A stretch of 64,000 nucleotides of DNA. Source: Bacteroidales bacterium. GTDB taxonomy: Bacteria > Bacteroidota > Bacteroidia > Bacteroidales > VadinHA17. The stretch spans positions 1 through 64,000 of the forward strand of contig PLLO01000007.1 of assembly GCA_003142255.1 (NCBI GenBank). The letters run 5' to 3'. This document shows, one piece after another, positions 34,120 through 42,122 of the stretch (the stretch's first letter is position 1; the number at the start of each line of letters is the position of its first letter). Made by a program: the position numbers and the translations under genes. Under the pieces are notes generated by a model that ran no database searches, was not told the origin of the DNA, and saw only the letters and a program-made list of their open reading frames with translations.

Positions 34120-34599
34120 TCAGGCAATCCACTCCTTTACGAAGTAGAATGTCATTACGCACGAGGCAGCAAGCTTCAATCCTATACCTGTCATAAATCC
34201 CAGTAGACTGCCAAAGCCTGCCTTAAGTGCATATTTCATATCATCCTTGAACAACAGCTCTCCTACAAAAGCGCCTGCAAAGGGGCCGATAATAATGCCT
34301 GCAGGGCCAAGAAATATTCCAATTATGAGGCCTATGGTAGCACCTCGCGTCCCGTATTTTGAACCTCCAAAGCGCTTTGTTCCCCATATCGGGACAACGT
34401 AATCAAGTACGGAAACAACTACTGTTATAGCTGCAAAAACTATCAGGGCACTGTTTGAAAATTCACCAAAACGTGAAAAGTGGAGCAGTATTATTCCTAA
34501 AAAACTGAGGGGCGGTCCCGGTAGTACCGGAACCAGGCATCCTATTATTCCGGCCAGCATTAATATTATGCCAAGTATGAGGAGAATATAATCAGACAT
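34120..34599 (-). CDS. DUF456 family membrane protein
   Basis: A 159-residue integral membrane protein with about four hydrophobic segments. DUF456 features: 'GIILMLAGIIGCLVPVLPGPPLSFLGIILLHFS' near the N-terminus, and a glycine-rich middle 'GTRGATIGLIIGIFLGPAGIIIGPFAGAFVGELL' resembling glycine-zipper segments. Function unknown. It lies 2 bases after the DUF3276 gene on the same strand, so the two form an operon. Confidence 0.83.
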   Translation of the reverse strand: MSDYILLILGIILMLAGIIGCLVPVLPGPPLSFLGIILLHFSRFGEFSNSALIVFAAITVVVSVLDYVVPIWGTKRFGGSKYGTRGATIGLIIGIFLGPAGIIIGPFAGAFVGELLFKDDMKYALKAGFGSLLGFMTGIGLKLAASCVMTFYFVKEWIA

Positions 34600-34601
34600 T
34601 A

Positions 34602-35003
34602 TTACTTTTTCCCGAGATCATCAAACTCAATGTTTGTAAACTCTTCCGTACTAATGGGCTCCTTTTCCTTAATTGTGTTATTTTCAATTGGCAGCGTTGC
34701 ACTGTGCGGGCCGCCATTTTCACTATTTATGTAATTAACAGCATCTTTCAACCCTTCTGAAAACTTCTCGAAGTCTTCCTTGTAGAGGAATATTTTATGC
34801 TTTTCATAAAACACTTTCCCCTCTTTTCCCATTCGTTTCTTACTTTCGGTGATAGTAAGATAGTAATCATCTTTTCTGGTGGCTTTTACATCGAAAAAAT
34901 AGGTTCTTTTCCCGGCACGGACAACTTTGGTAAAAATCTCTTCCTTCTGGTTCTTATCTTCACTCCCGTTCTGGACTTCAGTAATTCCGGCTTCTTCTTC
35001 CAT
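34602..35003 (-). CDS. DUF3276 / PUR-alpha-like nucleic-acid-binding protein
   Basis: A 133-residue cytoplasmic protein. Residues ~20-95 form a PUR-type fold: 'EEIFTKVVRAGKRTYFFDVKATRKDDYYLTITESKKR' and 'KHKIFLYKEDFEKFSEGLKDAVNYI'. The tail is acidic. Bacterial PUR proteins (for example BpuR of Borrelia) bind DNA and RNA and regulate genes; DUF3276 is the Bacteroidota branch. Its promoter is back-to-back with that of nusB. The target is unknown. Confidence 0.85.
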   Translation of the reverse strand: MEEEAGITEVQNGSEDKNQKEEIFTKVVRAGKRTYFFDVKATRKDDYYLTITESKKRMGKEGKVFYEKHKIFLYKEDFEKFSEGLKDAVNYINSENGGPHSATLPIENNTIKEKEPISTEEFTNIEFDDLGKK

Positions 35004-35042
35004 CGCTAATCAGGTTAATGTTAGGGTTTTGATTAATATTGT

Positions 35043-35072
35043 CAAATGTAACAATTATTTTCTCAAATCAAA
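35043..35072 (-). promoter_or_regulatory. Bacteroidota-type promoter of the DUF3276-DUF456 operon
   Basis: On the minus strand TTTG (-33) is followed by exactly 18 bases and TACATTTG (-7 box TAnnTTTG). It lies 39 bases before the DUF3276 ATG. Both boxes are perfect. Confidence 0.75.
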
Positions 35073-35111
35073 ACGAGGGTACGTAATTGTCTTTGAATTT
35101 TAAAAAGATGT

Positions 35112-35141
35112 TTTGAGGGTTAAGGAAAAAGAGTATTTTTG
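35112..35141 (+). promoter_or_regulatory. Bacteroidota-type promoter of the nusB gene string
   Basis: TTTG at 35112-35115 is followed by exactly 18 bases and TATTTTTG (TAnnTTTG) at 35134-35141, 29 bases before the nusB ATG. It is divergent from the DUF3276 promoter with 39 bases between the two -33 boxes. Confidence 0.75.
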
Positions 35142-35170
35142 CAGCGATAAAAATTTGAGGTTCTTTACAG

Positions 35171-36127
35171 ATGATAAGCAGAAGATTGTTACGTATCAAA
35201 GCCCTTACCGCCCTTTATGCTTTTAACAGGAGGGAGGATGATGATCTTGCAAGAGCCGAAAAAGAGCTGATGTTCAGTATTGGAAAGACTTACGACCTTT
35301 ACCATTATCTTTTGCTTCTTCTCATCGATATAGCTGATATCGCCTCGGAGAAGATCGAACAGGCTTTGCAGAAAAATATCCCGACTCCGGAGGATCTCAA
35401 TCCAAACAGGCGATTCATCGATAATATCGTGATCTCCCAGTTTAGAAACAACACTGAATTAAATAAACATATTAACTCCGGCAAGCTGTCGTGGGTTAAT
35501 TACTCCCATATTCCCAGGCTTTTGTACAGTAAGATGATCGAATGGGACGTCTACCTTGATTATATGAATTCGGACACCAGGAACTACCAGACCGATAAAA
35601 AATTCATAACAAGGTTTTATAATGAATTTATATCCGGTTCAGAAGATCTGCTTGCATGTCTTGAAGAACAAAGCATATACTGGAATGACGATATGGAGTT
35701 CGTTATTGTAATGATCGAAAAAACAATTAAGAAGCTGAAATCTGATTCTGCAGAGGATACTCCGCTGATGCCTCTGTTCAAGAATGATGAAGATAAGGAA
35801 TTTGTAAAAATCCTGTTCAGAAAAGCAATTTTGAATTCAAAGAAAACATCTGAACTGATTGACAGCAATACAACAAACTGGGATGTGGACCGTATTGCTC
35901 TTATGGATATCCTTGTTATGCAGCTGGCTATTACTGAAGTGATTGAATTCCCTGAGATTCCGGTGAAAGTGACTCTGAATGAGTATATCGAGATGGCGAA
36001 ATACTATTGTACTTCAAAAAGCAGTACATTTGTGAACGGCATTCTCGATAATATTATCAAGGAGATCCGTGAGAAGGGGCTTATAAACAAGTCGGGAAGA
36101 GGATTGCTGGGAGAAAGCCTTAAATGA
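35171..36127 (+). CDS. nusB: Transcription antitermination factor NusB (long form)
   Basis: 318 residues, twice the E. coli length but usual for Bacteroidota. The N-terminus 'MISRRLLRIKALTALYAFNRR' is the start of the NusB helical bundle. The C-terminal ~110 residues hold the conserved core 'NTTNWDVDRIALMDILVMQLAITEVIEFPEIPVKVTLNEYIEMAKYYCTSKSSTFVNGILDNI'. The middle is a lineage-specific insert. NusB with S10 binds boxA RNA in rRNA antitermination. It is the first gene of an eight-gene plus-strand string. Confidence 0.92.
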   Translation: MISRRLLRIKALTALYAFNRREDDDLARAEKELMFSIGKTYDLYHYLLLLLIDIADIASEKIEQALQKNIPTPEDLNPNRRFIDNIVISQFRNNTELNKHINSGKLSWVNYSHIPRLLYSKMIEWDVYLDYMNSDTRNYQTDKKFITRFYNEFISGSEDLLACLEEQSIYWNDDMEFVIVMIEKTIKKLKSDSAEDTPLMPLFKNDEDKEFVKILFRKAILNSKKTSELIDSNTTNWDVDRIALMDILVMQLAITEVIEFPEIPVKVTLNEYIEMAKYYCTSKSSTFVNGILDNIIKEIREKGLINKSGRGLLGESLK

Positions 36128-36150
36128 ACTGACTAAACTTATATCATAAA

Positions 36151-36588
36151 ATGATGAAAAGAATTTTCGCTTATAGCTTGTTTGTACTTCTATTTTCAGC
36201 CGTCGGATGCGGTACCGGAACCCATAAGGGCAATGGCAGCCAGTCGTCCGTCAGCGATACCGGGAAAGCCGTTATAAGTTTCACTGAATACGAACATGAT
36301 TTTGGCCAAGTAAAGGCAGGAGAAAAAGTAACTTGCCTATTCACCTTCACCAACACCGGAACTTCCGATCTGGTTGTGAGTTCAGCGATTGCCAGCTGCG
36401 GTTGCACCGTGACAAAGTATTCAGGTAAACCTGTCGGCCCCGGGGAAACAGGCAATATAAAAGTAGCATTTGACACATCGGGCCGAAATGGCATCCAGAC
36501 TAAAACCATTACAGTGCAATCAAATGCAACAACGCCTGTAGTGATTCTTAAAATAACAACTGAAGTAATTAACATTAATAATAATTAA
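36151..36588 (+). CDS. DUF1573 lipoprotein
   Basis: A 145-residue exported lipoprotein; signal 'YSLFVLLFSAVGC' gives a lipobox Cys at about residue 20. The mature part is one Ig-like DUF1573 domain: 'FTEYEHDFGQVKAGEKVTCLFTFTNTGTSDLVVSSAIASCGCTVTKYSGKPVGPGETGNIKVAFDTSGR'. The paired cysteines (SCGC) are typical. Function unknown; common beside yajC in Bacteroidota. Two ATG codons in tandem are possible starts. Confidence 0.88.
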   Translation: MMKRIFAYSLFVLLFSAVGCGTGTHKGNGSQSSVSDTGKAVISFTEYEHDFGQVKAGEKVTCLFTFTNTGTSDLVVSSAIASCGCTVTKYSGKPVGPGETGNIKVAFDTSGRNGIQTKTITVQSNATTPVVILKITTEVININNN

Positions 36589-36599
36589 TAATTTTTGCG

Positions 36600-36932
36600 A
36601 TGACCAATTTTGCTTTTTTACCTTTATCAGTTATGGCTGCAGGTACTGCACCGGGCCAGGGTAACGCACTTGTAACTTTACTTCCTCTGATACTCGTTTT
36701 TGTTGTTTTCTATTTTTTCATGATCAGGCCGCAGATGAAAAAACAAAAAGACATGACCAGCTACAGAAGTTCTCTTAAAAGAGGCGATAAAGTGATCACA
36801 ACCGGTGGTATCTACGGAAGGATATATGAAGTTAAGGATAACTACGTCATGATGGAAGCAGGCGGAGATGTCAAGCTCAAGGTTGACAAGAACGCCGTAA
36901 TGAAAGATCCATCAACTGACGAACCAAGCTAA
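36600..36932 (+). CDS. yajC: Preprotein translocase subunit YajC
   Basis: A 110-residue single-pass membrane protein associated with SecDF. The hydrophobic helix 'NALVTLLPLILVFVVFYFFMIRPQMKKQKDM' is the YajC hallmark (the RPQ motif after the helix), followed by 'LKRGDKVITTGGIYGRIYEVKDNYVMMEAGGDVKLKVDKNAV'. It lies 11 bases after the DUF1573 gene. Confidence 0.94.
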   Translation: MTNFAFLPLSVMAAGTAPGQGNALVTLLPLILVFVVFYFFMIRPQMKKQKDMTSYRSSLKRGDKVITTGGIYGRIYEVKDNYVMMEAGGDVKLKVDKNAVMKDPSTDEPS

Positions 36933-36955
36933 TATCCTTTATATTTTTACATCCA

Positions 36956-37423
36956 TTGGATACGAAAGATGGAAATGAACCGGCAAACCTTTTAAAAAAG
37001 GGAGTAAGCTTAATAAATAAGAATATTATTATTTTTGCTTTCTTCCTTTTTTTCTCTTTCATCTTCTGGTATCTGAATTCTCTTGGAAAAGAACTGGAGG
37101 CTGATATCAGGTATCCGGTGAAATACACGAATATCCCTGCGAAAAAGAGCCTTACGCCGGCGCTGCCTTTGCGGCTGAATCTTTCAATGAAGGGCCCTGG
37201 CTATTCAATTCTTAAGCTCAAAATCTCCGGGAGCTCATCACCGCTTGTAATTGACTTTTCGAAAATCAGTTACAGGCATGCACAAATCAATAAAGCAGAA
37301 GATTATTATATCCTTACACCTGCTTTGCTGCAGAATTTTAACTCACAGATCAGAAGCGCCTGCAAGATTACTTCGGTAAAACCCGATACCCTTTTTTTCT
37401 CATTCAGGCCAGCTGCCAGATAA
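36956..37423 (+). CDS. YbbR-like domain protein
   Basis: A 155-residue protein with one N-terminal membrane helix (IIIFAFFLFFSFIFWYLNSL, about residues 22-42) and an extracytoplasmic part 'ADIRYPVKYTNIPAKKSL...PLRLNLSMKGPGYSILKLKI' that matches one YbbR repeat. Full YbbR proteins have several repeats; this single-repeat form between yajC and coaE is frequent in Bacteroidota. The only plausible start is the TTG at 36956, as no ATG precedes the helix; there is no clear ribosome-binding site. YbbR proteins in other phyla are linked to cyclic-di-AMP cyclase; no cyclase is adjacent. Confidence 0.7.
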   Translation: MDTKDGNEPANLLKKGVSLINKNIIIFAFFLFFSFIFWYLNSLGKELEADIRYPVKYTNIPAKKSLTPALPLRLNLSMKGPGYSILKLKISGSSSPLVIDFSKISYRHAQINKAEDYYILTPALLQNFNSQIRSACKITSVKPDTLFFSFRPAAR

Positions 37424-37508
37424 TACATTATATTTGCATTTCTGATAAAGTGAAGCGGTTTGATGCCGCCTCATATTATCAGTCTTTTAATGAGAGTTTC
37501 AGGGAATA

Positions 37509-38120
37509 ATGAAGCAGGAGACGAAGAAAATAATGAAGCTTGGGATTACCGGCGGAATTGGCAGCGGCAAGACATCCGTCTGCAGGGTATTCAGCGTGCT
37601 TGGGATCCCTGTCTTCTTTGCCGATCCTGAAGCTAACCTGATTATGAACAACGACGAGAAAATAATCAGGGAGATTAATAAGCTTGCATCAGATGACCTT
37701 TATCCAGGGGGAGTCCTCGACAGGAAGAAACTCGCCTCACTGATCTTCAATGATCAGGATCTTCTCAGTAAAGTCAATTCTTTGGTGCATCCTGTCGTTT
37801 TTGATAATTTCAGGCGTTGGACTGCAATTCAAACCACACCATATGTAATCATGGAAGCTGCCATACTTTTCGAGAGCGGCGCTTCAGAACTGGTCGACAG
37901 GGTGGCAACAGTAATTGCCCCTGTTGAGGAGAGGATCGCGCGGGTAACAAAGAGGAACACCCTTTCAAGGAAACAGGTAATAGAGAGGATCAATAACCAG
38001 ATGAATGATTCGGAAAGGATCAAAAGATCGGATTATGTTATTAATAATTCCGAAAACGAAATGATTATTCCCGCTATTCTGAAAATCCACGAAGATATTT
38101 TAGAACATTTAAATTCCTGA
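37509..38120 (+). CDS. coaE: Dephospho-CoA kinase
   Basis: Last step of coenzyme A synthesis: phosphorylates the 3'-OH of dephospho-CoA. 203 residues. 'MKLGITGGIGSGKTSVCRVFSVLGIPVFFADPEAN' contains the P-loop and the following Asp. 'LVHPVVFDNFRRW' and 'YVIMEAAILFESG' are the substrate-site motifs, and 'VIAPVEERIARVTKRN' the lid region. The first ATG gives MKQETKKIMKLG; an internal ATG eight codons later is an alternative start. Confidence 0.94.
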   Translation: MKQETKKIMKLGITGGIGSGKTSVCRVFSVLGIPVFFADPEANLIMNNDEKIIREINKLASDDLYPGGVLDRKKLASLIFNDQDLLSKVNSLVHPVVFDNFRRWTAIQTTPYVIMEAAILFESGASELVDRVATVIAPVEERIARVTKRNTLSRKQVIERINNQMNDSERIKRSDYVINNSENEMIIPAILKIHEDILEHLNS

Positions 38121-38123
38121 TAG

Positions 38124-38852
38124 ATGGGAAGGTTTGGAAAGTGGCTCGGCGGAGGCCTCGGATTCGTTATGGGAGGGCCTATTGGCGGACTTCTGGGATT
38201 CCTGGTTGGTTCAATGGTTGACAGCACTTCTGTTTATACATCGACATATTCACCGGGGCAGGTCAGGACAACACAGGGCGACTTTGGAGTGAGCCTTCTT
38301 GTTCTGATAGCTGCCGTCATGAAGGCTGACGGTAAAGTTGTAAAATCAGAGCTCGACTATGTCAAGCAATTCTTTTTAAGGCAATTCGGTCGCGAATCTG
38401 CTGCCGAAGCTTCAATAATGCTGCGCGACCTTCTCAAAAAGGATATCCCGATCAGGGACGTGTGCCAGCAGATAGGAAGGAATATGGATTACTCATCGCG
38501 GCTCCAGCTCCTTCACCTGCTTTTCAATATTTCAATTGCCGACGGAGTCGTTCAACCGTCAGAACAGGATATAATTGAAAAGATATCAGGCTATCTCCTA
38601 ATATCTTCGACTGATTTTATCTCAATCAAGAATATGTTTGTGCCAGAGACTGATTCGGCATTAAAAATACTTGAGATTGAGAGATCTGCTTCTGATGAAG
38701 ACATAAAGAAAGCTTACAGAAAAATGGCGATGAAATATCATCCCGATAAGGTTAGCCAACTTGGTGAAGATTATAGAAAAAGTGCAGAGGAGAAGTTCAG
38801 AAAGGTCAATGAAGCCTATGAAAAGATTAAAAAAGAAAGAAATATGCCCTGA
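38124..38852 (+). CDS. TerB-DnaJ (DjlA-like) co-chaperone
   Basis: A 242-residue protein. The glycine-rich N-terminal hairpin '[27 protein letters not shown]' is a membrane or membrane-associated segment as in DjlA. A TerB-like helical domain follows ('[32 protein letters not shown]', '[20 protein letters not shown]'). The C-terminal ~65 residues are a J domain with the essential HPD (MKYHPDKV). It would recruit DnaK at the inner membrane. It starts 3 bases after the coaE stop. Confidence 0.88.
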   Translation: MGRFGKWLGGGLGFVMGGPIGGLLGFLVGSMVDSTSVYTSTYSPGQVRTTQGDFGVSLLVLIAAVMKADGKVVKSELDYVKQFFLRQFGRESAAEASIMLRDLLKKDIPIRDVCQQIGRNMDYSSRLQLLHLLFNISIADGVVQPSEQDIIEKISGYLLISSTDFISIKNMFVPETDSALKILEIERSASDEDIKKAYRKMAMKYHPDKVSQLGEDYRKSAEEKFRKVNEAYEKIKKERNMP

Positions 38853-38925
38853 TATTTGATAAATTTTGAATTATTGAATCAGACATTTGAATTCAAGCGT
38901 TAAATTTGTAAACAAAACAAATACT

Positions 38926-39447
38926 ATGGTTTTAAAAGACATATTGGCAATTTCAGGTGAACCAGGGCTTTTTAAATTTATCGCCCAGGGTAAAAATGCA
39001 ATGATCGTTGAACAACTTGAAACGAAAAGACGAAGCAGCGCATTCGGCTCTTCCAAGGTAAGCTCCCTCGAGGAGATTACGTTATATACGGAAAAGGAAG
39101 ATATGCCTCTGGGGAAAATATTCGACCTTATTTATGAGAAGCATAACGGCGGCCCGGCCGTCGATTTTAAATCAGATCCTGAAAAGCTTAAAGCATGGTT
39201 CAGCGAGGTCGTTCCGGAATACGACAAGGATAAGGTATATTCAAGCGATATAAAGAAAATTGCACACTGGTACAATATTCTCCAGGAGCTGAATCTTCTG
39301 GTGAAAGATGAACCTGAAAAAGAAGCAGGCAAACCTGACTCTGGTAAAGAGGGCACGAAAAAGCCTGCCGGGAAAAAGAAGGAAAAGGCTGTTGCAAAAG
39401 CGGAGCCCGCAGCCCCAAAGAAGCCTTCCAAACCCAAAACCAAGTAA
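38926..39447 (+). CDS. DUF5606 family protein
   Basis: A 173-residue cytoplasmic protein from the ATG at 38926 (MVLKDILAISGEPGLFKFIAQGKNAMIVEQLETKRR), which is the family's usual beginning; the track start adds 13 residues. The conserved part ends near residue 130 ('IKKIAHWYNILQELNLL'). The tail is rich in Lys, Ala and Pro (GKEGTKKPAGKKKEKA...KKPSKPKTK) and probably disordered and basic, which could bind nucleic acid or acidic partners (inference). The family is specific to Bacteroidota and of unknown function. Confidence 0.78.
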   Translation: MVLKDILAISGEPGLFKFIAQGKNAMIVEQLETKRRSSAFGSSKVSSLEEITLYTEKEDMPLGKIFDLIYEKHNGGPAVDFKSDPEKLKAWFSEVVPEYDKDKVYSSDIKKIAHWYNILQELNLLVKDEPEKEAGKPDSGKEGTKKPAGKKKEKAVAKAEPAAPKKPSKPKTK

Positions 39448-39463
39448 ACAATCACTACCTGAA

Positions 39464-40300
39464 ATGAATTTCGGAGGCGCCGAAGTAGTTTATGATTATG
39501 CCGGGTCAGGCATAATCATCGTTCCAGTGCCATACGATGCAACCAGCACCTGGATGAAGGGTTCCGATAAGGGCCCTGATGCCATAATGGAAGCTTCGGT
39601 AAACCTTGAGTTTTATGATGTTGAAACGGGCACAGAGGCTCATAAGAAGGGTATATATACCCTTGATCCTATTCTTGAAAACAGCTCACCTGAAGCCCTT
39701 GTTGATGCAGTTTACAAAAAAGCGCTCTTCTTGCTGTCCGACAAAAAATTCCCGGTGATAGTGGGTGGGAATCATACAGTAAGTATAGGGTCGGTAAAGG
39801 CCTTTTCAGAAAAATTTCAAAACCTTACGATTCTTCAGCTTGATGCTCATTCCGACCTTAGACAGGAATATGAAGGATCAAAGCTTAACCATGCCTGTTC
39901 CATGGCAAGGGCAAGAGAATATGCACCATTGGTGCAGGTTGGCATTCGGAGCATGTCGGCAGAGGAACTTGCATTTGTCGATGATAAGCGAATTTTTTAT
40001 TCGCATGATTTATATTATAATAAGCAGCTGTACAGAAGCGCTATTGAAAAGCTTTCCGAAAATGTATATATAACAATCGATCTTGATGTCTTTGACCCGT
40101 CATTAATGCCGTCGACAGGAACGCCGGAGCCGGGAGGACCGGATTATTTTGAAATTATGCATTTTCTGAGGGATGTGGCCGGGTCGAGGAATGTTGTTGG
40201 TTTCGATGTTGTTGAGCTATGCCCTTCGCCTGCCAGCAAATTTCCGGATTTTGTCGCAGCCAAGGTGATTTACCAGCTGCTGAGCTACATATTTGAATGA
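39464..40300 (+). CDS. speB: Agmatinase (ureohydrolase family)
   Basis: 278 residues from the ATG at 39464 (MNFGGAEVVYDYAGSGI). The track start would add 52 Lys/Pro-rich residues read out of frame from the DUF5606 tail. Ureohydrolase metal motifs are intact: 'VIVGGNHTVSIG', 'ILQLDAHSDL..EYEG..LNHACSMARA' and 'YITIDLDVFDPSLMPSTGTPEPGG'. The sequence fits agmatinase, which makes putrescine and urea, although other guanidino substrates cannot be excluded. It closes the nusB string; a palindromic repeat starts right at its stop codon. Confidence 0.87.
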   Translation: MNFGGAEVVYDYAGSGIIIVPVPYDATSTWMKGSDKGPDAIMEASVNLEFYDVETGTEAHKKGIYTLDPILENSSPEALVDAVYKKALFLLSDKKFPVIVGGNHTVSIGSVKAFSEKFQNLTILQLDAHSDLRQEYEGSKLNHACSMARAREYAPLVQVGIRSMSAEELAFVDDKRIFYSHDLYYNKQLYRSAIEKLSENVYITIDLDVFDPSLMPSTGTPEPGGPDYFEIMHFLRDVAGSRNVVGFDVVELCPSPASKFPDFVAAKVIYQLLSYIFE

Positions 40301-40391
40301 CCCCCCAACCCCCCTAAAGGGGGGCTAAAATATATTTCTTCTTGGATTTGAGCCCCCTTTAGGGGGCAGTCACGCCATGGCGTGACAGGGG
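40301..40391. repeat. GC-rich palindromic repeat after speB
   Basis: The left half matches the hutI element at 20246 in 28 of 29 bases (CCCCCCAACCCCCCTAAAGG...). The right half has CCCCCTTTAGGGGG and then a perfect 16-base palindrome TCACGCCATGGCGTGA at 40370-40385. It starts directly after the speB stop and runs up to the mazG stop, filling the convergent gap. Confidence 0.72.
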
Positions 40392-41174
40392 TTATTCCTC
40401 CTTCTTCGCTTCTTCCCAGATCACATTCATCTCATCAAGGCTCATATCATGAAGTGATTTTCCTTTCCTTATCGTCTGGTTTTCGAGGTAGTTGAACCGC
40501 CTTATGAATTTCCTGTTGGTCTTTTCCAGCGCAGCTTCAGGATCCACACCATAAAGCCTGCATGCATTGATAATTGAGAAGAAGACATCACCAAACTCCG
40601 ATTCCATTTTCTCGGCATCCTGGTTATCTATCTCGTTTTTAAGCTCACCGATCTCCTCGGCGACCTTATCCCATATCTGTTCCCTTTTTTCCCAGTCGAA
40701 TCCCACACCTCTGACTTTCTCCTGGATCCTGTTGGCTTTAATTGTAGCAGGCAGCGATGATGGTACACCTGAAAGAACAGGTTTGTATCCGTTGTGCTCC
40801 TTTATTTTCAGCTGTTCCCAGTTCTCTTCAACTTCAGAGGCACCTGAGACTTTAACATCGCCAAATACATGAGGGTGTCTGTAAATAAGCTTTTCATTTA
40901 TTCCTTTAAGTACATCTGTCATTGTGAATTTGCCCTTCTCAGACCCTATCTTTGCATAAAATACAATGTGAAGCATGAGATCTCCAAGCTCGTTTCTGAT
41001 TCCATCGTCATTCTTTGAAAATACAGCTTCAGCCAGTTCATAAGTCTCCTCAATTGTCAGCTTCCGCAGACTCTCGTTTGTCTGCTTCATATCCCAGGGG
41101 CATGTTGTTCGCAGTTTATCAATAATGTTAAGGAGTTTTTCGAACTCCTCCTTGCTTCTTTCTTTATCGTTCAT
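40392..41174 (-). CDS. mazG: Nucleoside triphosphate pyrophosphohydrolase MazG
   Basis: Housecleaning enzyme that hydrolyses (d)NTPs to monophosphates; 260 residues from the ATG at 41174 (MNDKERSKEEFEKLLNIIDKLR). There are two MazG domains: 'CPWDMKQTNESLRKLTIEETYELAEAV...ELGDLMLHIVF' and 'GFDWEKREQIWDKVAEEIGELKNE...EFGDVFFSIINA', each with the EExxE and ExxD metal ligands. The C-terminus 'RFNYLENQTIRKGKSLHDMSLDEMNVIWEEAKK' is typical. It follows the SAM-hydroxide adenosyltransferase gene by 12 bases, so both are likely cotranscribed. Confidence 0.94.
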   Translation of the reverse strand: MNDKERSKEEFEKLLNIIDKLRTTCPWDMKQTNESLRKLTIEETYELAEAVFSKNDDGIRNELGDLMLHIVFYAKIGSEKGKFTMTDVLKGINEKLIYRHPHVFGDVKVSGASEVEENWEQLKIKEHNGYKPVLSGVPSSLPATIKANRIQEKVRGVGFDWEKREQIWDKVAEEIGELKNEIDNQDAEKMESEFGDVFFSIINACRLYGVDPEAALEKTNRKFIRRFNYLENQTIRKGKSLHDMSLDEMNVIWEEAKKEE

Positions 41175-41186
41175 TAGCAAATAGTT

Positions 41187-41981
41187 TTAAAACAATCGGT
41201 TAGGTGATGTATTCCTGGAGGCCAGGTCAATTCGTACCACCGATCCGGTTGACAGGCTGAGCAGTTCGGAGACATTGGCTCCGTTTATGGCAATTTCGAG
41301 CAGATCGAGGGAATTGAATCTGGCGAGCATTTCCCCCACCGGAACATCGCTGTATTTTTCAAGAATTTTGTCCGTATAATTCTTATTGCTTTGTATGAGA
41401 ATCCGGTAATCCTTTCCTTCGAAAACCCTGTTAAACACTTCTTTGGTAACATTAGAAATGGCGTTTCCGTATGAGTCGATGAAAATAATACTCCCGATTA
41501 TTACTTCCTTGTCGATAGTTGCCCGGAGGGGAACTATTTCACTTATATTGCTGAACGGACTGCCGATTTCTGCAGGCTTCTTCCCGGATACGAGGTCAGA
41601 AGCCGCTTTTGCAAATATCTCCAGTTCATCCGAGCCTGTCCCGTGGTCTATCTTTACAACTTCATCCGGTTCAGAATTGAGAATAAGATTAAAGATACCG
41701 TTATCCGTTCCGATGAAATAGTGTTCTTTTGCCCTGACTATCAGATAACTCCGCTCTTTTATCGCCTCGGAATGAACACATATAATATGGATGGTGCCTG
41801 CCGGATAATTTCTATAGGTATTCCTGATTACAAATGACGCATGCGATATATTAAAAGCCGGAATATTGAATGCGTTGTCAATTATTGTAACACCCGGGCA
41901 TAACCTGCAAAGCTTGCCTTTAATGATCCCGTGGTAAATGTCATCGGGCTTCCATTCAGTTGTAAGAGTAATAACCGGCAT
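41187..41981 (-). CDS. SAM hydroxide adenosyltransferase family protein (DUF62)
   Basis: A 264-residue cytoplasmic protein. The N-terminus 'PVITLTTEWKPDDIYHGIIKGKLCRLCPGVTIIDNAFNIPAFNISHASFVIRNTYRNYPAGTIHIICV' follows the DUF62 plan, and 'FIGTDNGIF' and 'IIFIDSYGNAISNVTKE' are the SAM-site motifs. Family members hydrolyse S-adenosylmethionine to adenosine and methionine; the halogenating fluorinase and chlorinase belong to the same fold. The usual Asp near the N-terminus (SDFG) is replaced by 'TEWK', as seen in some Bacteroidota members. The physiological role is unclear. Confidence 0.85.
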   Translation of the reverse strand: MPVITLTTEWKPDDIYHGIIKGKLCRLCPGVTIIDNAFNIPAFNISHASFVIRNTYRNYPAGTIHIICVHSEAIKERSYLIVRAKEHYFIGTDNGIFNLILNSEPDEVVKIDHGTGSDELEIFAKAASDLVSGKKPAEIGSPFSNISEIVPLRATIDKEVIIGSIIFIDSYGNAISNVTKEVFNRVFEGKDYRILIQSNKNYTDKILEKYSDVPVGEMLARFNSLDLLEIAINGANVSELLSLSTGSVVRIDLASRNTSPNRLF

Positions 41982-42122
41982 AAGGAAAAAACTTAAGACA
42001 AAGATAATCTTCTAAAGAAAAATAAGCTTACTTTGTGCCATCCCTGAATCATTTTTTTAAACTTTTACTTGTTAAAGGTCGATAATGAAGGGAAAGTACC
42101 GCGTCAGAAAGGTTAATGATTA

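Noticed and set aside
39308-39463. N-terminal extension of the agmatinase ORF
   Set aside because: It is the DUF5606 Lys-rich tail read in another frame; the family starts at the ATG at 39464.
42084-42122. 12-codon mini-ORF directly before phoH
   Set aside because: Too short to support as a gene or leader peptide; no codon bias towards a regulatory amino acid.
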